This document shows positions 48,060-60,355 of a stretch of DNA of 64,000 nt, piece by piece. A program made the position numbers and the translations under genes. Position 1 is the first letter of the stretch, and each line of letters opens with the position of its first letter. The notes under the pieces are model-generated. The model did no database searches, was not told where the DNA came from, and was given only the letters and a program-made list of their open reading frames with translations. The DNA is from Zeus faber (taxonomy: Eukaryota; Chordata; Actinopteri; Zeiformes; Zeidae). The DNA lies in NCBI GenBank assembly GCA_960531495.1, contig OY482853.1, positions 20,056,042 through 20,120,041 of the forward strand, read 5' to 3'.

Positions 48060-48485
48060 CAGTGGTGGAAAGTTACTGTAGGAGAAAGTCATGTATTTAT
48101 TTTTAAGTACATTTTTCAAGTTCAGTTTCTTGATCAGAAAATTTTTATTTTTAATCTACTACATTTCAAAGCAAATTATATACAATATATAGACAGTATA
48201 TATTGCCAAATCGAACTTGAGACAGATTTTGGATTTCTCAATGAGTATGATTATGACAACAACTATAACATTTTTTGGTAAATTGTGATCAGCATATCAG
48301 AATGCAGAAAACAGAGAAAACAAAGGTCCCATATGCCACCTTACAGGCTCTGTTACTAGTACTTTTTACTTTTAATATTTTAAATATAATAAGTAAATTT
48401 AAGAGCAAGTACTTATACACTTTATGTACACACAGTATTTGTACTTTTACTTCAGTACAAGCTCTGAGTGCTTCTTCCACCGCTG
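48060..48485. mobile_element. hAT-like non-autonomous element, second copy
   Basis: The left end CAGTGGTGGAAAGTTACTG and the right end GAGTGCTTCTTCCACCGCTG are inverted. The interior has AAGTACATTTTTCAAGT and GAGCAAGTACTTATACACTTT shared with 41604-42154. Confidence 0.8.
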
Positions 48486-49164
48486 CCTTTTATCTATAGA
48501 AAAGAAACATCGATCTGCATTTATCCATTCACCGTTTCCTTTCAGTGTGTGTACACTGTATCGCACCAGGTGGTATTTTTCAATGTGTGTATGTATGTCA
48601 GTGTTGTTTACCTCTCCGTGCACAGAGACCCCACTGGGTGCTAACAAAGCCGTCGGCAGCGGGGGTCCCACAAGAACCTAAAATGTCTGCTGTCATGGAG
48701 TTCCACCCGTTAAAACCGCCCAATAAGAGCCGAGCCGCCCCGCCATAGATTGGGAATTCTAGATCTATTTAAGGATTGAGTGCTTTCCTGAATGTGCGGT
48801 GGATTTAACACGTTTCTGAGGCTGAAGTGCGATAAAAATGTACGGGGCGATTGGTGGTTAATGGTTTTTGAAGTTATTATTAAAACTGTATTATTGTTTT
48901 ATTTATTGTATTGTATATATACTGTATGTGCCTGTGTAAATGTTTGTGTTTTTATTTCTTTTTTTATGACCTAATGCCAATTTTGTATGCTCTGAAAAAT
49001 CCAATAAACAGACAAAAAATAAATAAATAAACAATCAAAAATAAATAAATAAATAAATATATGTATATGCAGCATGCTACTGAATGCTACTACTGTATAT
49101 GCCACTATATGCTTCTGCAAAAATAAATATATTTCGTATAATTAATGTAATTTTTTTATATATT

Positions 49165-49167
<3 letters not shown>

Positions 49168-49212
<45 letters not shown>
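49168..49212. repeat. (TA)n microsatellite
   Basis: About 45 bp TA run. Confidence 0.95.
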
Positions 49213-49218
<6 letters not shown>

Positions 49219-50869
49219 TATACATATTTTTTTAAAAGATGAGAGAGAACATCTAAAGAGAGAAGGACCGTTCCTTTTGGTTTTTCTCAGACGGAAATTT
49301 CTACACCACGGTCCGAAAGTCAAACAGGCCTGAAGAGGTTTTTTCTTCAATTTAAAGAATACATTTTGTATAAAGCTGTGGGCGCCGTGTGAAAACAGTC
49401 GCAGCTTCCTGCACTGTGTGGAACACTCTGCCACACGCTGCTGTGTATCCAAAAAGAGTCTCTGGCAGGAAACATTCCTGTGATTCCACACACTGAAAAC
49501 CACACACACGCAGGGTGAGACCGGGTGGATGTAGCAGCATCCACGCAGGGTGAGATGTGCAAGGTGGATGCAGCTACAGTGAGTGGTTTTTTTTTTGTTT
49601 TTTTTTGGTTCACAAAATTAAAAGGAGGCTGAAAGGAAAGCGAGGTGATGATACAGAATATACCATCGGCGGAATGTGGACGCGTCACAGTAGACGACCA
49701 TCCAGGATTTTGTGAAAACACACATCATCTCGGGATGAGAGGGGGTGGGCAGTACAATAAGATAATGATGATATATGTACATTATTTATTATCGCTTTGA
49801 ACTTTGTATCAAGCATTCTGTTGAATATATGGACTCCCAACCGCTGCTCCCCTTGAAACGGCGACTGCAGCTATTTAATTCAATCTCGCCCTAGAAAGAA
49901 AAATCATAAATGTATGCAAATCCCAGAAACAAATAGAAATATCTTCCAACTGCAACAGTGATTGAAAAACGTGACTTAAAACAGCTAAAACAATGGCTCC
50001 CATGCACCTCTTCTTAGTTATTTATATAGAGCATTTCAACAGTAAATGTACTCAAGTGCTCAGTAGTAGTAGTAGATTGTTAATTGTTAGGTTTATTGTA
50101 TATTGGATTTTTTTTTTTAAATACATTAAAACAACAAAAAAAAAATTTTAAGTGTGGTTATCGCTTATTACGTCTGTCTGATGAAGCGCTTACATGTACA
50201 TTGAGATATTACACTGAGGATTATAAATTGTGTAACGCTGATTCTCCCGACTTTGAAAACATGAAACAATTTTTTTTTTTTTAAAGCCATTTCGCTTTAG
50301 GAACGTACAAACTACCCACAATCCCCGGGTGCTGCTGCGAGGCGAGTGCGAAAAACGTGGCACATGTGGCGGTGCTCCAGCAGCTGGGATGTGATATAGA
50401 TCCAAATGAAGGGCATTTCTTATTCACCTTGAGTCCTGGCTCCGCTCCCAGACACCGACGAGTAAAAACAGAGACAAACGTCATCACGGGAGTAGGTGGA
50501 GGAAGAACAAGCCCATATGCTCATGCATAATCAATGACCAATTTCCTAATCTAAGAGATTATCGTTAAAAATCGAACGGTGACAAGGACACGAGTATTCC
50601 CGTTATGGAAACCGCCCGACGTATTATCCCATATTAATCTCTTTAGCAATCTGGAGGGTAATGACTTTAGAGAATCGGATAAAAAAAAAAAAAAAAAGAG
50701 TCAAGGACGGGCGGCGTCCGGGTTTACAGTATCACAGTTTTAGATTAGAGCTCAGTGTTTCATGACCTGTTTTATACCACATCACACTTTTAATAATCCC
50801 AGGGCACTGTACCGCTATCAGGTTTAGCACTAATAACGTCACAAACATGTAGAATGCTTAGTAATATGG

Positions 50870-51290
50870 CCTACTAATAATGAGCGATGCGCGACTCGCA
50901 AACGACTCGTCCGTAGCGAACAAAAGCTTTGAAGTGATTTGGGGAGTTGGGACTCTTTTCTCCGGCAAAAGAGTGGACTAGAGTGAGCTAATGCTCAATT
51001 CACAAACAGGAAATAATTGCCGAGGAAATGAAAGTCCAGGGCAAAAAACGAGGCCGAGACACTTTCCATACGGAGATTCTTCCTGAATGTGACGGATTTA
51101 CTCTTTGCGTTCGACCAAAAAAAGGAAATGATTTTGACCGAATAGAAATGATCCTTGGGAGAATTCCATCCATTCAAGGAAGTTCTCCCTCGCTCACCGC
51201 GCGTCACACAAACTGAATCAATGAACGAGTTGGAAAATGGGGCGGCTCTTTTTTTTACTGAGAGACTTGTCGAGAACCGAATCTTAAAAA
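50870..51290 (+). repeat. dispersed repeat, family D copy 3
   Basis: Contains GATCCTTGGGAGAATTCCATCC, CCCTCGCTCACCGCGCGTCACAC and GACTTGTCGAGAACCGAATCT, parallel to 33800-34190. Ends 325 bp from exon 2. Confidence 0.75.
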
Positions 51291-51614
51291 AAAATAAAAA
51301 TAAAAAAATAAAAAGTCAAACCCTTTATCACTACGTGTCATCGTCACTTGCAGAGTGAAACTTGAGCCCGTCCAGACGAACTATTTTGGCTGGAACTCAC
51401 TCATTCGACAGATTAGCCCAGACTACCACAGGCAATTTTGATCTTGCGACACAAATAACTCATTTGAAGCGGAAATTGCGCAAACGTTTTCCCGGCACAA
51501 GCGGTTGAAAAACACCGATATAGCTTTAGCGAGGAGGATCGAATGAACGCCGGTGAAGCCCCGAGCGCTGACGTGAGGGGAGGGCGTGGAAACAAAACCA
51601 AGGCGGAGACTCAC

Positions 51615-51761
51615 GTCGGACTTCCCTGAAGTAGATGGTCTGTCTGTTGGGGTTGAGGAGCTGGATGACCGAGTCGTCGTTGTTCTTCACCCGGCAGCTG
51701 ATGGTGGCCATCTCCCCCTCCACCACGGAGACGTTGTCGGTTCCAAGGTTCTGACCTTCCA
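51615..51761 (-). CDS. cadm1: cadm1 exon 2: first half of Ig-like domain 1
   Basis: A 147-nt exon, phase 1-1. It encodes [16 protein letters not shown], then A-T-I-S-C-R-V (first Ig1 Cys), and [13 protein letters not shown] followed by T-I-Y-F-R. The [12 protein letters not shown] block is diagnostic of CADM1, including Leu where Ig domains usually have the core Trp. An N-V-S sequon is present. The donor CGAC|GTGAGT is clear. The acceptor is the less certain end: GTGAAG before 51761 is preferred, but an in-frame AG six bases further in (exon from 51755) is possible. The upstream signal-peptide exon is not in the window. Confidence 0.92.
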
Positions 51762-53994
51762 CTTCACACCGGAACGGGCAGAAGAACAGCGCTCATATAA
51801 CTTTTCATATATACTTCACACTCGACACAGCCGAAAAAAAGGGGGGGGGGGTTCAGCGTGGTCAGCAACCCGCGCGGTGTAAACATATGTGAGTGGGCCC
51901 CTATTGGCGGAGTAGATTTAATGTCTAATCTCTCTAATATAAGAAGCCATGTGCAGTGTTTGTCACTATTGATCTCCCCCTTGGCTCCGAGGGGGCCCCC
52001 GGTGAGTCAGTGCCAGATGGGCTGCAAGCTCCACTGCCCACAGAGGCTGTGAGATGTGGAGAAGGTGGGAGGATTAGACAAAGAGAGAGGTAGTAGATGG
52101 CGAGAGAGTCGCCAGGAGGTGGGAGGAAAATAGAGAAATATATGAGAGGAGGGTGAGTGGGGGGTTGGAGAAAACAGAGCGAGAGGAGCAGGACAGGGAG
52201 AAGCGAGGGACAGAGCGGGGCTGGATGTTGTTTATGGCGGAGCTCTTATCAGAGCCCTCCATCGGAGGGTCCATGCGAGCGCTGTGTGCTCAGTGTGTCG
52301 TGTATCTCCAGGAATCACAGAGCGACGAGGCGCCCAAGCCCGACGCCGCTCGCACCCCCCCCCCCGCCATTACAACTTACACCATTCTTCCCTGTTTTTA
52401 ACCCCCCCCCCGAAAAAAAAAAATGAATAAGGGCTTTGTTTCCTATCGGCAATGTGAAGTACGTAGGAAATCAAAAAGTCACCTTGTGCTATATTTATCC
52501 ATCAAGAAGAGACGCCGGGGAGGAAGAAGAATGGAGAACGCTTTTAAATACCTTAGATTTACAGCAGCAAAAAGGAACGAGACTCTCAGCCGCAGCCCCG
52601 AGAAAACATCAAAAGCAAATTTGCATGCCTGAGTTGTCATACGCCTCTATTGCATTCTGACGCTTTCTAAGTGGGGGAGAAACACCTGCGTTTTTAGATA
52701 GTGATAATGGGAATAGACAGCCAAACTAACATGATTGGAAATGAACTCTATGAATGCAGCTCACAATAAGAAATTAACCTCCTGCGGAGGAAAGCTCCTC
52801 AGACCTGTCTGATGCAATAAAAATACCCATTTCATTCGGGGGCCAGAGGCAGATATTGGATTGTGACACAATGGGGGTAATAGTTGAAAACAGACAGATC
52901 ATGAGCCTAAAGAACACAACGCAGGCCGGTGGCGTTTAATACCGGGAACATTTCTTATGCGTGTACACCGAAAAAGGGGAAGGCGCGCAAACGTAGAGGC
53001 ATCAACTTTACCGAGGAGAAAGGAAACGAGCGGAGGAGGGAGCAGACAAGCCAAAATAACGTTAATGTGGTGTGCTAAAACATTAAGTGCAAGTGTGCAG
53101 TTAAATTGAGTGTCAAACCCGGCCAGACCTGGCAATACTCGGGCTAAGTACTGCAGATGAGAAGGTAAAAGCATTGTCATGTGTTTTGATGTCTGTTTTT
53201 ATTCCGGGGTTATAAAAAGTAATATATTTCACAGTCGGAGCGGCGGCAGTAGAGCATCCCTCAAAGCAAGGTTATTCTGCTCCCAATCTGCAAGACTCGC
53301 AGTGTAATAGACACATTTTCCATAAGGTTTAGCAGCCCCCGAGCAAGGCCGGTCCCCTTCCAATATCCCGGCGTCGGGCTCATCTCCAATTCAAAACACA
53401 CATAAATAACGTGGCTGTGATTAGCAATCCCGTCAAAGTGAAAACAGGCCACTTTGCGGAACATCGAGGGTTTTTGCAATTGGAGTAAACATTTTCAATT
53501 GCCTCAGCATCCTGGTCATGATTGGGTGCAAATGAGGAGAGGCAGTCATTAATTCTTAGGTGGCGGGTGGGCGTGGAAAGGGGGGAGGCGAGGTGTGGGC
53601 AGAGGCATGGCACAGATGACTGGCTGATAGATTCACACTCATTCCAGCAGCTGTCGGGCAGAGTAAAGTGCTTGTGTCGCTGCACACGACTGCCCTCCTG
53701 TTCCCGCATCGCAACGCACTGAATCAAACAGTCAGCGGGAATGGGATACTTTCAATTCCGCCGTCCAATCACGTCGACGCCGCTCGAAAAGGCACGAAGC
53801 AAACCCCAAACTCGAGGCCCAATTTAAACAAACAGACAAAAAAATAAAAAATTAAATAAAAATTGACAGAATCTATCAGAGTATTATCACGGCTTTACTG
53901 TTTCCTTCATCCGCAGTTGGCAAAAGGCACCTTTCGCCTCAGCTTCTCTCCATCCATCTTCCCGAAAATAAAATATCTGAATCATGGCTGAGCT

Positions 53995-54480
53995 ATAATA
54001 CCGTTATGACATTGATATCATGATGTGAGACTAAAGGCTGCATTACAGTGAAGCGAGGCAACTTTGTGAACCTCGTAGAACCTCAACACCTCATCACTAA
54101 TGATCGTTTCTCGAATATTCCTTGTGAGTAAATATGGTAGGAAAGCACCGAAAGTCGTCTCCAAAATTACGTCTCATTATTGACATCGAGGTGTTTGTTT
54201 TCAGCCCGAGGAGGGATTCTCCGCTAGCTGGCGTCCTGCAAACAGCCCTGAAATCATCATGATTTAGGGGCTGGACGGTACATCATTATAATGTCAATAC
54301 AGTGATGGGAGACTAGACATTGTCTGGGACATTGGGCATCGTAATATCTTATATAAATGTTGTCTTTAAGGCTGTGTTGCGATAAAGTAATGCACTTTTC
54401 TGAACTTCAAGCTGGCATGATATCCCCGAAATAACGTCTCATTATCGACATCGAGGTACTTATTTTTGGCGGATCTAAGC
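53995..54480 (+). repeat. dispersed repeat family A, two tandem-like copies
   Basis: First copy about 53995-54235, second 54260-54480. Both carry GGCTGCATTACAGTGAAG / GGCTGTGTTGCGATAAAG, ACTTCAAGCTGG-like and CTCATTATNGACATCGAGGT blocks. Confidence 0.65.
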
Positions 54481-54809
54481 TGAATAACACGCAATATCTG
54501 TCACACTCCCACGGGCCAGAATTCCTCGAGGCGTGCGATCACGTCAAGTGGTGCTCCAAAATCCCCCACCCAAAAAAAAAAACTAAATAGCCCGACCCGG
54601 GGCTCCAATTTAAACCGAGAAAAAAAATAAAATTAAAAAAAAATAAAAAATTTGACAGAATCGGGGAAATGTGATCCAGCGGTTTCCTTCATCAGAAGTT
54701 GGCAAAGGCCACCTTTCTGCATCAACTTCCCTCCATCTCTTTGAACCTTTCTCTCTTGTTTTCACACCAAAAGAGATGAAAGGGGGGGCGGCAGAAATCA
54801 GGACAGCCG

Positions 54810-54860
54810 CCCCCCGGCACCCCCCCCACCCCCACCCCCCCCGCCACCCCCTTCTCCCCT
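54810..54860. repeat. C-rich tract (i-motif / complementary G4 potential)
   Basis: Runs of 5-9 C separated by single A or G; the minus (transcript) strand is G-rich. Confidence 0.85.
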
Positions 54861-55504
54861 GAGTCTCCCCCGAGTCGCCTCTGTCTGGCGCCGCCTTGTC
54901 CTTTCAAGGAGCAGCCCGGACCACAGAGTAGTCATTATCAATGAAACTTTCCCTCTCTCTCATTTCTCCTCTTCCTCTGTGATGCTGCTTCCATCCCTCC
55001 CTCGGTTATTAGACCCTGATCCTAATGATCAATGCTGTTTCAACCGGGGACGAGAGGGGGAAAAAAAAAAAAAAAAAAAAAAAAACACATTCGCCATCAT
55101 AGGACATAATTAGTGCCGTGCCATTTCGACGGACGCTCCGCGTAGAGCTTTCAAACGTCCCTGGAACCTCTAATTTCGGAGAGCTCAAAGTCGAGCTGCG
55201 CGTCCCCGTTTGTCTAATGAGACGCTTCAACACGGAACAAAAGAGAAAGAAGAGTAAGAAAGAACGAAAATAATTTCCCTGGTTCTCTTATATAATTAGG
55301 TGTGGGGTAATAGAATTTACAAATAACATAAATCAGACGCCGAAGCGATAATGTTTTTCCCCCCTTTCTCCCTCGCTGCGGGAACGCTACAATAATAATC
55401 CTAATAATTCAAAGTGACCAAACACACAGTGAACACCGACTGCAAACTGCCCGAGCTCCATACTGGGTTTCCATGTGAAGTGACCGGGATGAAGGGAGTT
55501 AGCG

Positions 55505-56775
55505 GACAGAGACAGACAGACACAGAGACACGGACACAGAGACAGACAGACACAGAGACACGGACACAGAGACAGACAGACACAGAGACACGGACACAGA
55601 AGACAGACAGACACAGAGACACGGACACAGAGACAGACAGACACAGAGACACGGACACAGAGACAGACAGACACAGAGACACGGACATAGAGACAGACAG
55701 ACACAGAGACACGGACACAGAAGACAGACAGACACAGAGACACGGACACAGAGACAGACAGACATAGAGACACGGACACAGAAGACAGACAGACACAGAG
55801 ACATGGACACAGAGACAGACAGACATAGAGTCACGGACACAGAAGACAGACAGACACAGAGACACGGACACAGAGACAGACAGACACAGAGACACGGACA
55901 CAGAGACAGACAGACACAAAGACAGACCGACAGAGACACGGACACAGAGACAGACAGACACAGAGACACGGACACAGAGACAGACAGACACAGAGACATG
56001 GACACAGAGACAGACAGACACAAAACACAGAGACAGACAGACACATGAACACAGAGACAGACAGACACAGAGACATGGACACAGAGACAGACAGACACAG
56101 ACACAGAGACAGACAGACACAGAGACACGGACACAGAGACAGACAGACACAGAGACAGACAGACACAGAGACATGGACACAGAGACAAACAGACACAGAG
56201 ACACGGACACAGAGACAGACAGACACAGAGACGGACACAGAGACAGACAGACACAGACACAGACACAAAGACAGACAGACACAGAGACAGACAGACACAG
56301 AGACACGGACACAGAGACAGACAGACACAGAGACACGGACACAGAGACAGACAGACACAGAGACATGGGCACAGAGACAGACAGACACACAAACACAGAG
56401 ACAGACAGACACACAAACACAGAGACAGACAGACACATGAACACAGAGACAGACAGACACAGAGACATGGACACAGAGACAGACAGACACAGACACAGAG
56501 ACAGACAGACACAGAGACACGGACACAGAGACAGACAGACACAGAGACATGGACACAGAGACAGACAGACACAGACACAGAGACAGACAGACACAGAGAC
56601 ACGGACACAGAGACAGACAGACACAGAGACAGAGAGACATAGAGACATGGATACAGAGACAAACAGACACAGAGACACGGACACAGAGACAGACAGAAAC
56701 AGTGACGGACACAGAAACAGCGACGGTCGCAGAGACAGACAGAAACAGAGACACAGACAGACACAGAGACAGGAA
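55505..56775. repeat. 1.27-kb minisatellite of ACAGACACAGAGACACGGAC-type units
   Basis: About 28- to 32-bp units CAGAGACAGACAGACACAGAGACACGGACA (split here: CAGAGACAGACAGACACAGA, GACACGGACA) repeated some 40 times with deletions. The minus strand stays open in all three frames (up to 471 codons of Ser/Val/Leu/Cys), which only reflects stop-free units. Confidence 0.96.
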
Positions 56776-56989
56776 CAGCCCTGTTCCAAATGAAGACAGA
56801 CATAGTGGCTCATCAAGTCTTGTCCCTGAGGTAAGCGATGGTCTTGGGTCTCTTACCTCGTCCCATAAATCCCCCGTAAGGAATCTAGCTGTCACTACGG
56901 ACCGGGCTCTTGACACTTTATGATTTTCATTTTCATTTGAATTCGCTCGTCTTTTTTCCGGCTGAGAAACATTGCAGAGCCCAGGCCCG

Positions 56990-57590
56990 TTGTGTCTCGA
57001 GCGGAGACGGAAATCTTAATTCACGCCTTTATACCGCCCCGTCTTGACCGCTGCAGCGCCCTCCTCGCCTGCCTCGGCGAATCATCGCTGGACACTTTCA
57101 CGAGGCGGTCCAAAACGCTGCTGCTAAACTCTGGACCAAAGGCCTCCAAAGGCTCCTGTGACACCCGCTCCCATTGCTCTTCGCCGGCTCCCCCTCCAAC
57201 TCCGGTTGAAAGTTGTTGTCGTCACCTCCGGTAGGGAGCTCCGCCTGGTCAGACGCCTCCTTCATCACCGATCTCCCGCAGCGCTATGTCACCGGCAGGT
57301 CTCCGAGGTCCTCTGATCAAGCTCTGCCGGTCGTTCCACGATCGAGACTTAAAAACTAAAGGGGGTCGTGCTTTTGAGGCGGCGGCTCCCAAACTCTGGA
57401 GCTCTCCCCCTCGGGAGTGAAGATCTGTGAACACTTTTAAAAAGCAGCTCAGGACCCGTTCGTTTCAACTTGCCTTTGTGTCATTTGTCTCTTTCTATTT
57501 CGTTTCTGTACGTACGCTGATGATGATCTGCCTCTGTGAAGCGCTCAGTGACCTCTCTGCCCTTGAAAGGCGCCATACAAGTTACTGACT
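56990..57590 (+). mobile_element. LINE 3' fragment (L2/CR1-type reverse transcriptase end)
   Basis: The frame begins [20 protein letters not shown], the RT thumb-like motif of L2/CR1/Rex-type LINEs. Other frames give S-D-Q-A-L and L-K-T/N-K-G...A-P-K-L-W. It ends CTTGAAAGGCGCCATACAAG, typical of a LINE 3' UTR end. Frameshifted and 5'-truncated. Confidence 0.6.
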
Positions 57591-57594
57591 TAAC

Positions 57595-58320
57595 TACCGA
57601 GCGACAGACACAACGAAAGAAACGGACACAGCCGCAGCAACAGACAGAAACAGACACAGCAACAGGCATAGCCACGGATAAGGCGACAGGCACAGGTACA
57701 GATACAGACATAGCAACAGAGACAGCCAGAGACATAGCCACAGACAGAGCCAAAGACACACAGGCACAGACACAGCCACAGACATAGGGATAGAAACAGA
57801 AGTAGCCACAGACATATTGACAGGCACATCGACAGAAACAGACACAGCCACAGACAGAGCAACCGACACAGCAAAAGACATAGTGACAGACATAGCGACA
57901 GACATAGACACAGCCATAGCAACAGACACAGCAAAAGACAGTGACAGACATAGCGACAGACAGACACAGCCACAGACACAGCCACAGACATCGTGACAGA
58001 CACATAGCGACAGAAACAGACAGCCATGGCGACAGACAGACATTGCGACAGACGCAGACAGAGCGACAGACGCAGCGACAGATGCAGCGAGAGACACGTC
58101 CACAGACATATTCACAGACACAGCGACAGATGCAGCGGCAGACACGTCCGCAGACATATTCACAGACACAGCGACAGAAACAGACAGCCACGGCGACCGA
58201 CAGACACAGACATTGTGACCGACACGGCGATAGTAGCGGTGAGAGACACGGACACAGCCACAGACAGCGCAGCAGACACAGACACAGCAACAGACACGGA
58301 CAGAAACGGTGTCAGAACCA
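57595..58320. repeat. degenerate minisatellite (ACAGCCACAGACATAGCGAC-type)
   Basis: About 720 bp of short units such as ACAGACACAGCCACAGACAT and GACAGACATAGCGACAGA. It is related to, but distinct from, the 55.5-kb array. It ends about 25 nt from the candidate microexon donor. Confidence 0.92.
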
Positions 58321-58345
58321 GACGGAGGAAAAGAAAGGAGTGTAC

Positions 58346-58366
58346 CTGTCATGACTCCAGCAGCTC
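58346..58366 (-). CDS. cadm1: candidate 21-nt cadm1 microexon
   Basis: On the minus strand a 21-nt segment is bounded by a strong acceptor (long C/T run ending GTTCACATCAG at 58367 upward) and a donor ACAG|GTACAC (58346/58345). Placed in phase 1, the only phase compatible with exon 2, it reads A-A-G-V-M-T with no stop and joins exon 2 as V-M-T-V-E-G-Q-N-L. It would add seven residues between the signal peptide and Ig1. Its length and 1-1 phase make it a cassette that can be used or skipped. It is so short that only splice-site quality and phase support it. I know of no named mammalian counterpart. It could be an obligatory fish exon, an alternative exon or chance. Confidence 0.5.
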
Positions 58367-58569
58367 CTGATGTGAACGAGAGGAGACAAAAAGAAAAGAA
58401 AAGCAGGAGTTAAAAAGCAAAATGAAAGCCATGGTATATTTACACAGAAGCAAACAGTTATTATTCATAGTCTGCAAACAGTTATTTCTGGTTTGCAAAC
58501 AGTAATTCATATTCATAACTTCATAAAGTTATTTATGGAGCATTGAGAAAAAGTCACTCTTTGTTTGTT

Positions 58570-58890
58570 CAGTTTGAGATAATATCAATATTTTGGGGGC
58601 CAGTCTCAGATTTTGGGCTACGGTAATTGGTATGGTCTTCAAGGAGCATCACAGTAAAGTAAATGCAACTTTCTGAACTTCATGTACTGTTCTGCCTGTT
58701 CTCATCAATGGTTATATAATCCACATAACCAATTTTTGTGCGTCAATATCACCCGAAATATCACCGACGCATCACAAAAAAACACCAAAAAACAGAGATT
58801 TTCACCCCCAAAATATTGTAAAAAATCATCGGCAACGAGGCATTCGTCTAAAAACATCGGGATATTTTTTGTGAACATCACCCGGCTCTA
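58570..58890 (+). repeat. dispersed repeat family A copy 4
   Basis: Contains GGTCTTCAAGGAGCATCACAGTAAAG, shown here as GTCTTCAAGGAGCATCACAG, then CAACTTTCTGAACTTCATG. The remainder is diverged. Confidence 0.55.
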
Positions 58891-59834
58891 ATCTCATTAA
58901 AACACACACAATATCTGCGGCACCAACAAAGACCATGAATGACTCGAATGTGCAAAAATGTTGGCGTTTATGGCTTTGTTCGATTTTACAGACACGCAGC
59001 TTTCAGAAAGACTCCATCCGCTATCTGGTGTCCGACAAACAGCCCTGAATTCCTTCCGGCGCGGGGGAATATTTGGGACTTATTTTTTCCCTCCGCTTTC
59101 TCTTCTTCGTATCTGGGCGTCGGCGGAGGTCCCCAGCCAGACCCTCAGCTCGGCTCCGCGCTCCCTCCTCTGGGACGGACGCCGAGCGCTGGAGGAAGTG
59201 GGGCGTCCACTCAGAACGCTGCCCGCCCACAGTGGCGCCTCACAAGGGCACGGGCGGCTGGCACGCTCCCCGGTCCCTTCTCCCCCCCGGGAGAGCTTCC
59301 ATCACTCATTGTCTGCAATCCTCCCTCCCTCCGTGCATACCTGCATTTCCATCCCCTACCGACATCACCCGCCGCCGCCGCCGCCTTTTATCATTATGTT
59401 GAGATCTCACAGAGACTTTTCGGGGCTTTCTCTGGCCCTTGCCTTTCGCTGCGAGGGAAGGAAGCGTAAGCGGCGCGGGCTGGGTGTTTATTAAAGTGGC
59501 TGGCTGTCTCGCTTGTCATTGCCGGCGCAATAAGGGCGCCAGGTATGAAATGTGTCCTTGTTACGCTCGTCTGTGCATTCGCCGTACGTCAGCAATTCCC
59601 ACCGGACAAAAAGTTACGAGTGACATATAAAATGTGACAGAGTGGATTGTCCGTTGTCCATAGAACAGAACATTGTGCAGCGTGACACTGTGTTTACACT
59701 TATAGTTCCATCCACTCAGAATTGCCGCCCCCAGCTGGCTGCCAAGCGCCTGCCAATCGGATATATCCATTCATTTCATTCCTGTCTCGGACCAACCGGC
59801 AATTCCAAGCGGCTGAATCTGTAAGTTGTATATT

Positions 59835-60355
59835 ACAGGGCCTGAGAATTGCAGTGGCCAAGTTGTCTCAGGCAACCAGATTTGGGATATTATCGACCAT
59901 CGGTCTCGGTTGGCTCGTTGTCAACCTGCTATCATATGTCAAAAAATATGAAAATAAAAGTGGTATACAGTAACTCGTCATCTGTTTAGAAACTGACAGT
60001 GAGATATCTGTGAAACGCTCTGCCCTGTTTCCCTGGGCAACTACATTTGGGCCATTGTCAACCATCTTGTGTGGTCTGGTTGCCCAGTTGGGAACCACTG
60101 TAGTTGGAAAATTAAAAAAAAAGCATGGTTTGAAAACTTCCGCCGAGGAAAATTAGTTGTACTGGTACACTGATCAACTCCGTCAAAAGCGGTGAAACAA
60201 GAGTATTGCAATATGGATCATAATTATATAGGATCATTACCATTTAATTATGGAGTGATTCAAAATTCAGCAACCGCTTTGCAACTCTTGGCAACCCACG
60301 GCGGAAGCACGGTTGCCAATTTGGCAACCACTTTTAAAAGTTAGTGTCGAGCCCT
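59835..60355 (+). repeat. dispersed repeat family B copy 2
   Basis: Ends GGTTGCCAATTTGGCAACC and AAAAGTTAGTGTCGAGCCCT. It has internal GGCAACCAGATTTGGGATATT and GGGCAACTACATTTGGGCCA, a local echo suggesting a tandem structure. Inverted relative to 25786-26035. Confidence 0.6.

Larger units (their letters stand above)
43691..51614 (-). other. cadm1 intron 2
   Basis: A 7.9-kb intron with a polypurine tract next to exon 3, a copy of a CGGTTCT-type dispersed repeat (about 45060-45250) and a CpG-rich stretch ending in a 28-G run (45420-46330). Further up are a Tc1-like relic with a nested insertion (46450-47775), a hAT-like element (48060-48485), a (TA)n run (49168-49212) and a second copy of the dispersed repeat (50870-51290). 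No coding exon was recognised. Confidence 0.7.
51762..58345 (-). other. cadm1 intron between microexon candidate and exon 2
   Basis: A 6.6-kb intron, or the 3' end of intron 1 if the microexon is not used. It contains a fish dispersed repeat in two copies (53995-54480), a C-rich run at 54810-54860, the large minisatellite at 55505-56775, a LINE 3' fragment and a second minisatellite at 57595-58320. The stretch 52050-53980 looks unique; nothing coding was recognised in it. Confidence 0.7.

Noticed and set aside
41604..48485. Target-site duplications for the two hAT-like elements
   Set aside because: Eight-base flanks were compared by eye on both copies and do not match, so none is claimed.
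55401..56916. Minus-strand open frames of 471, 434 and 361 codons (Ser/Val/Leu/Cys repeats)
   Set aside because: All three frames stay open because the minisatellite unit lacks stops; this is not protein-coding evidence.
57481..58352. Minus-strand frames of 269 and 252 codons (Cys/Val/Ser/Leu)
   Set aside because: They come from the second minisatellite and overlap in different frames.
58981..59494. Overlapping 176- and 178-codon plus-strand frames in a GC-rich stretch
   Set aside because: Two frames are open at once, no recognised domain, and the region lies opposite to the cadm1 first intron; likely compositional.
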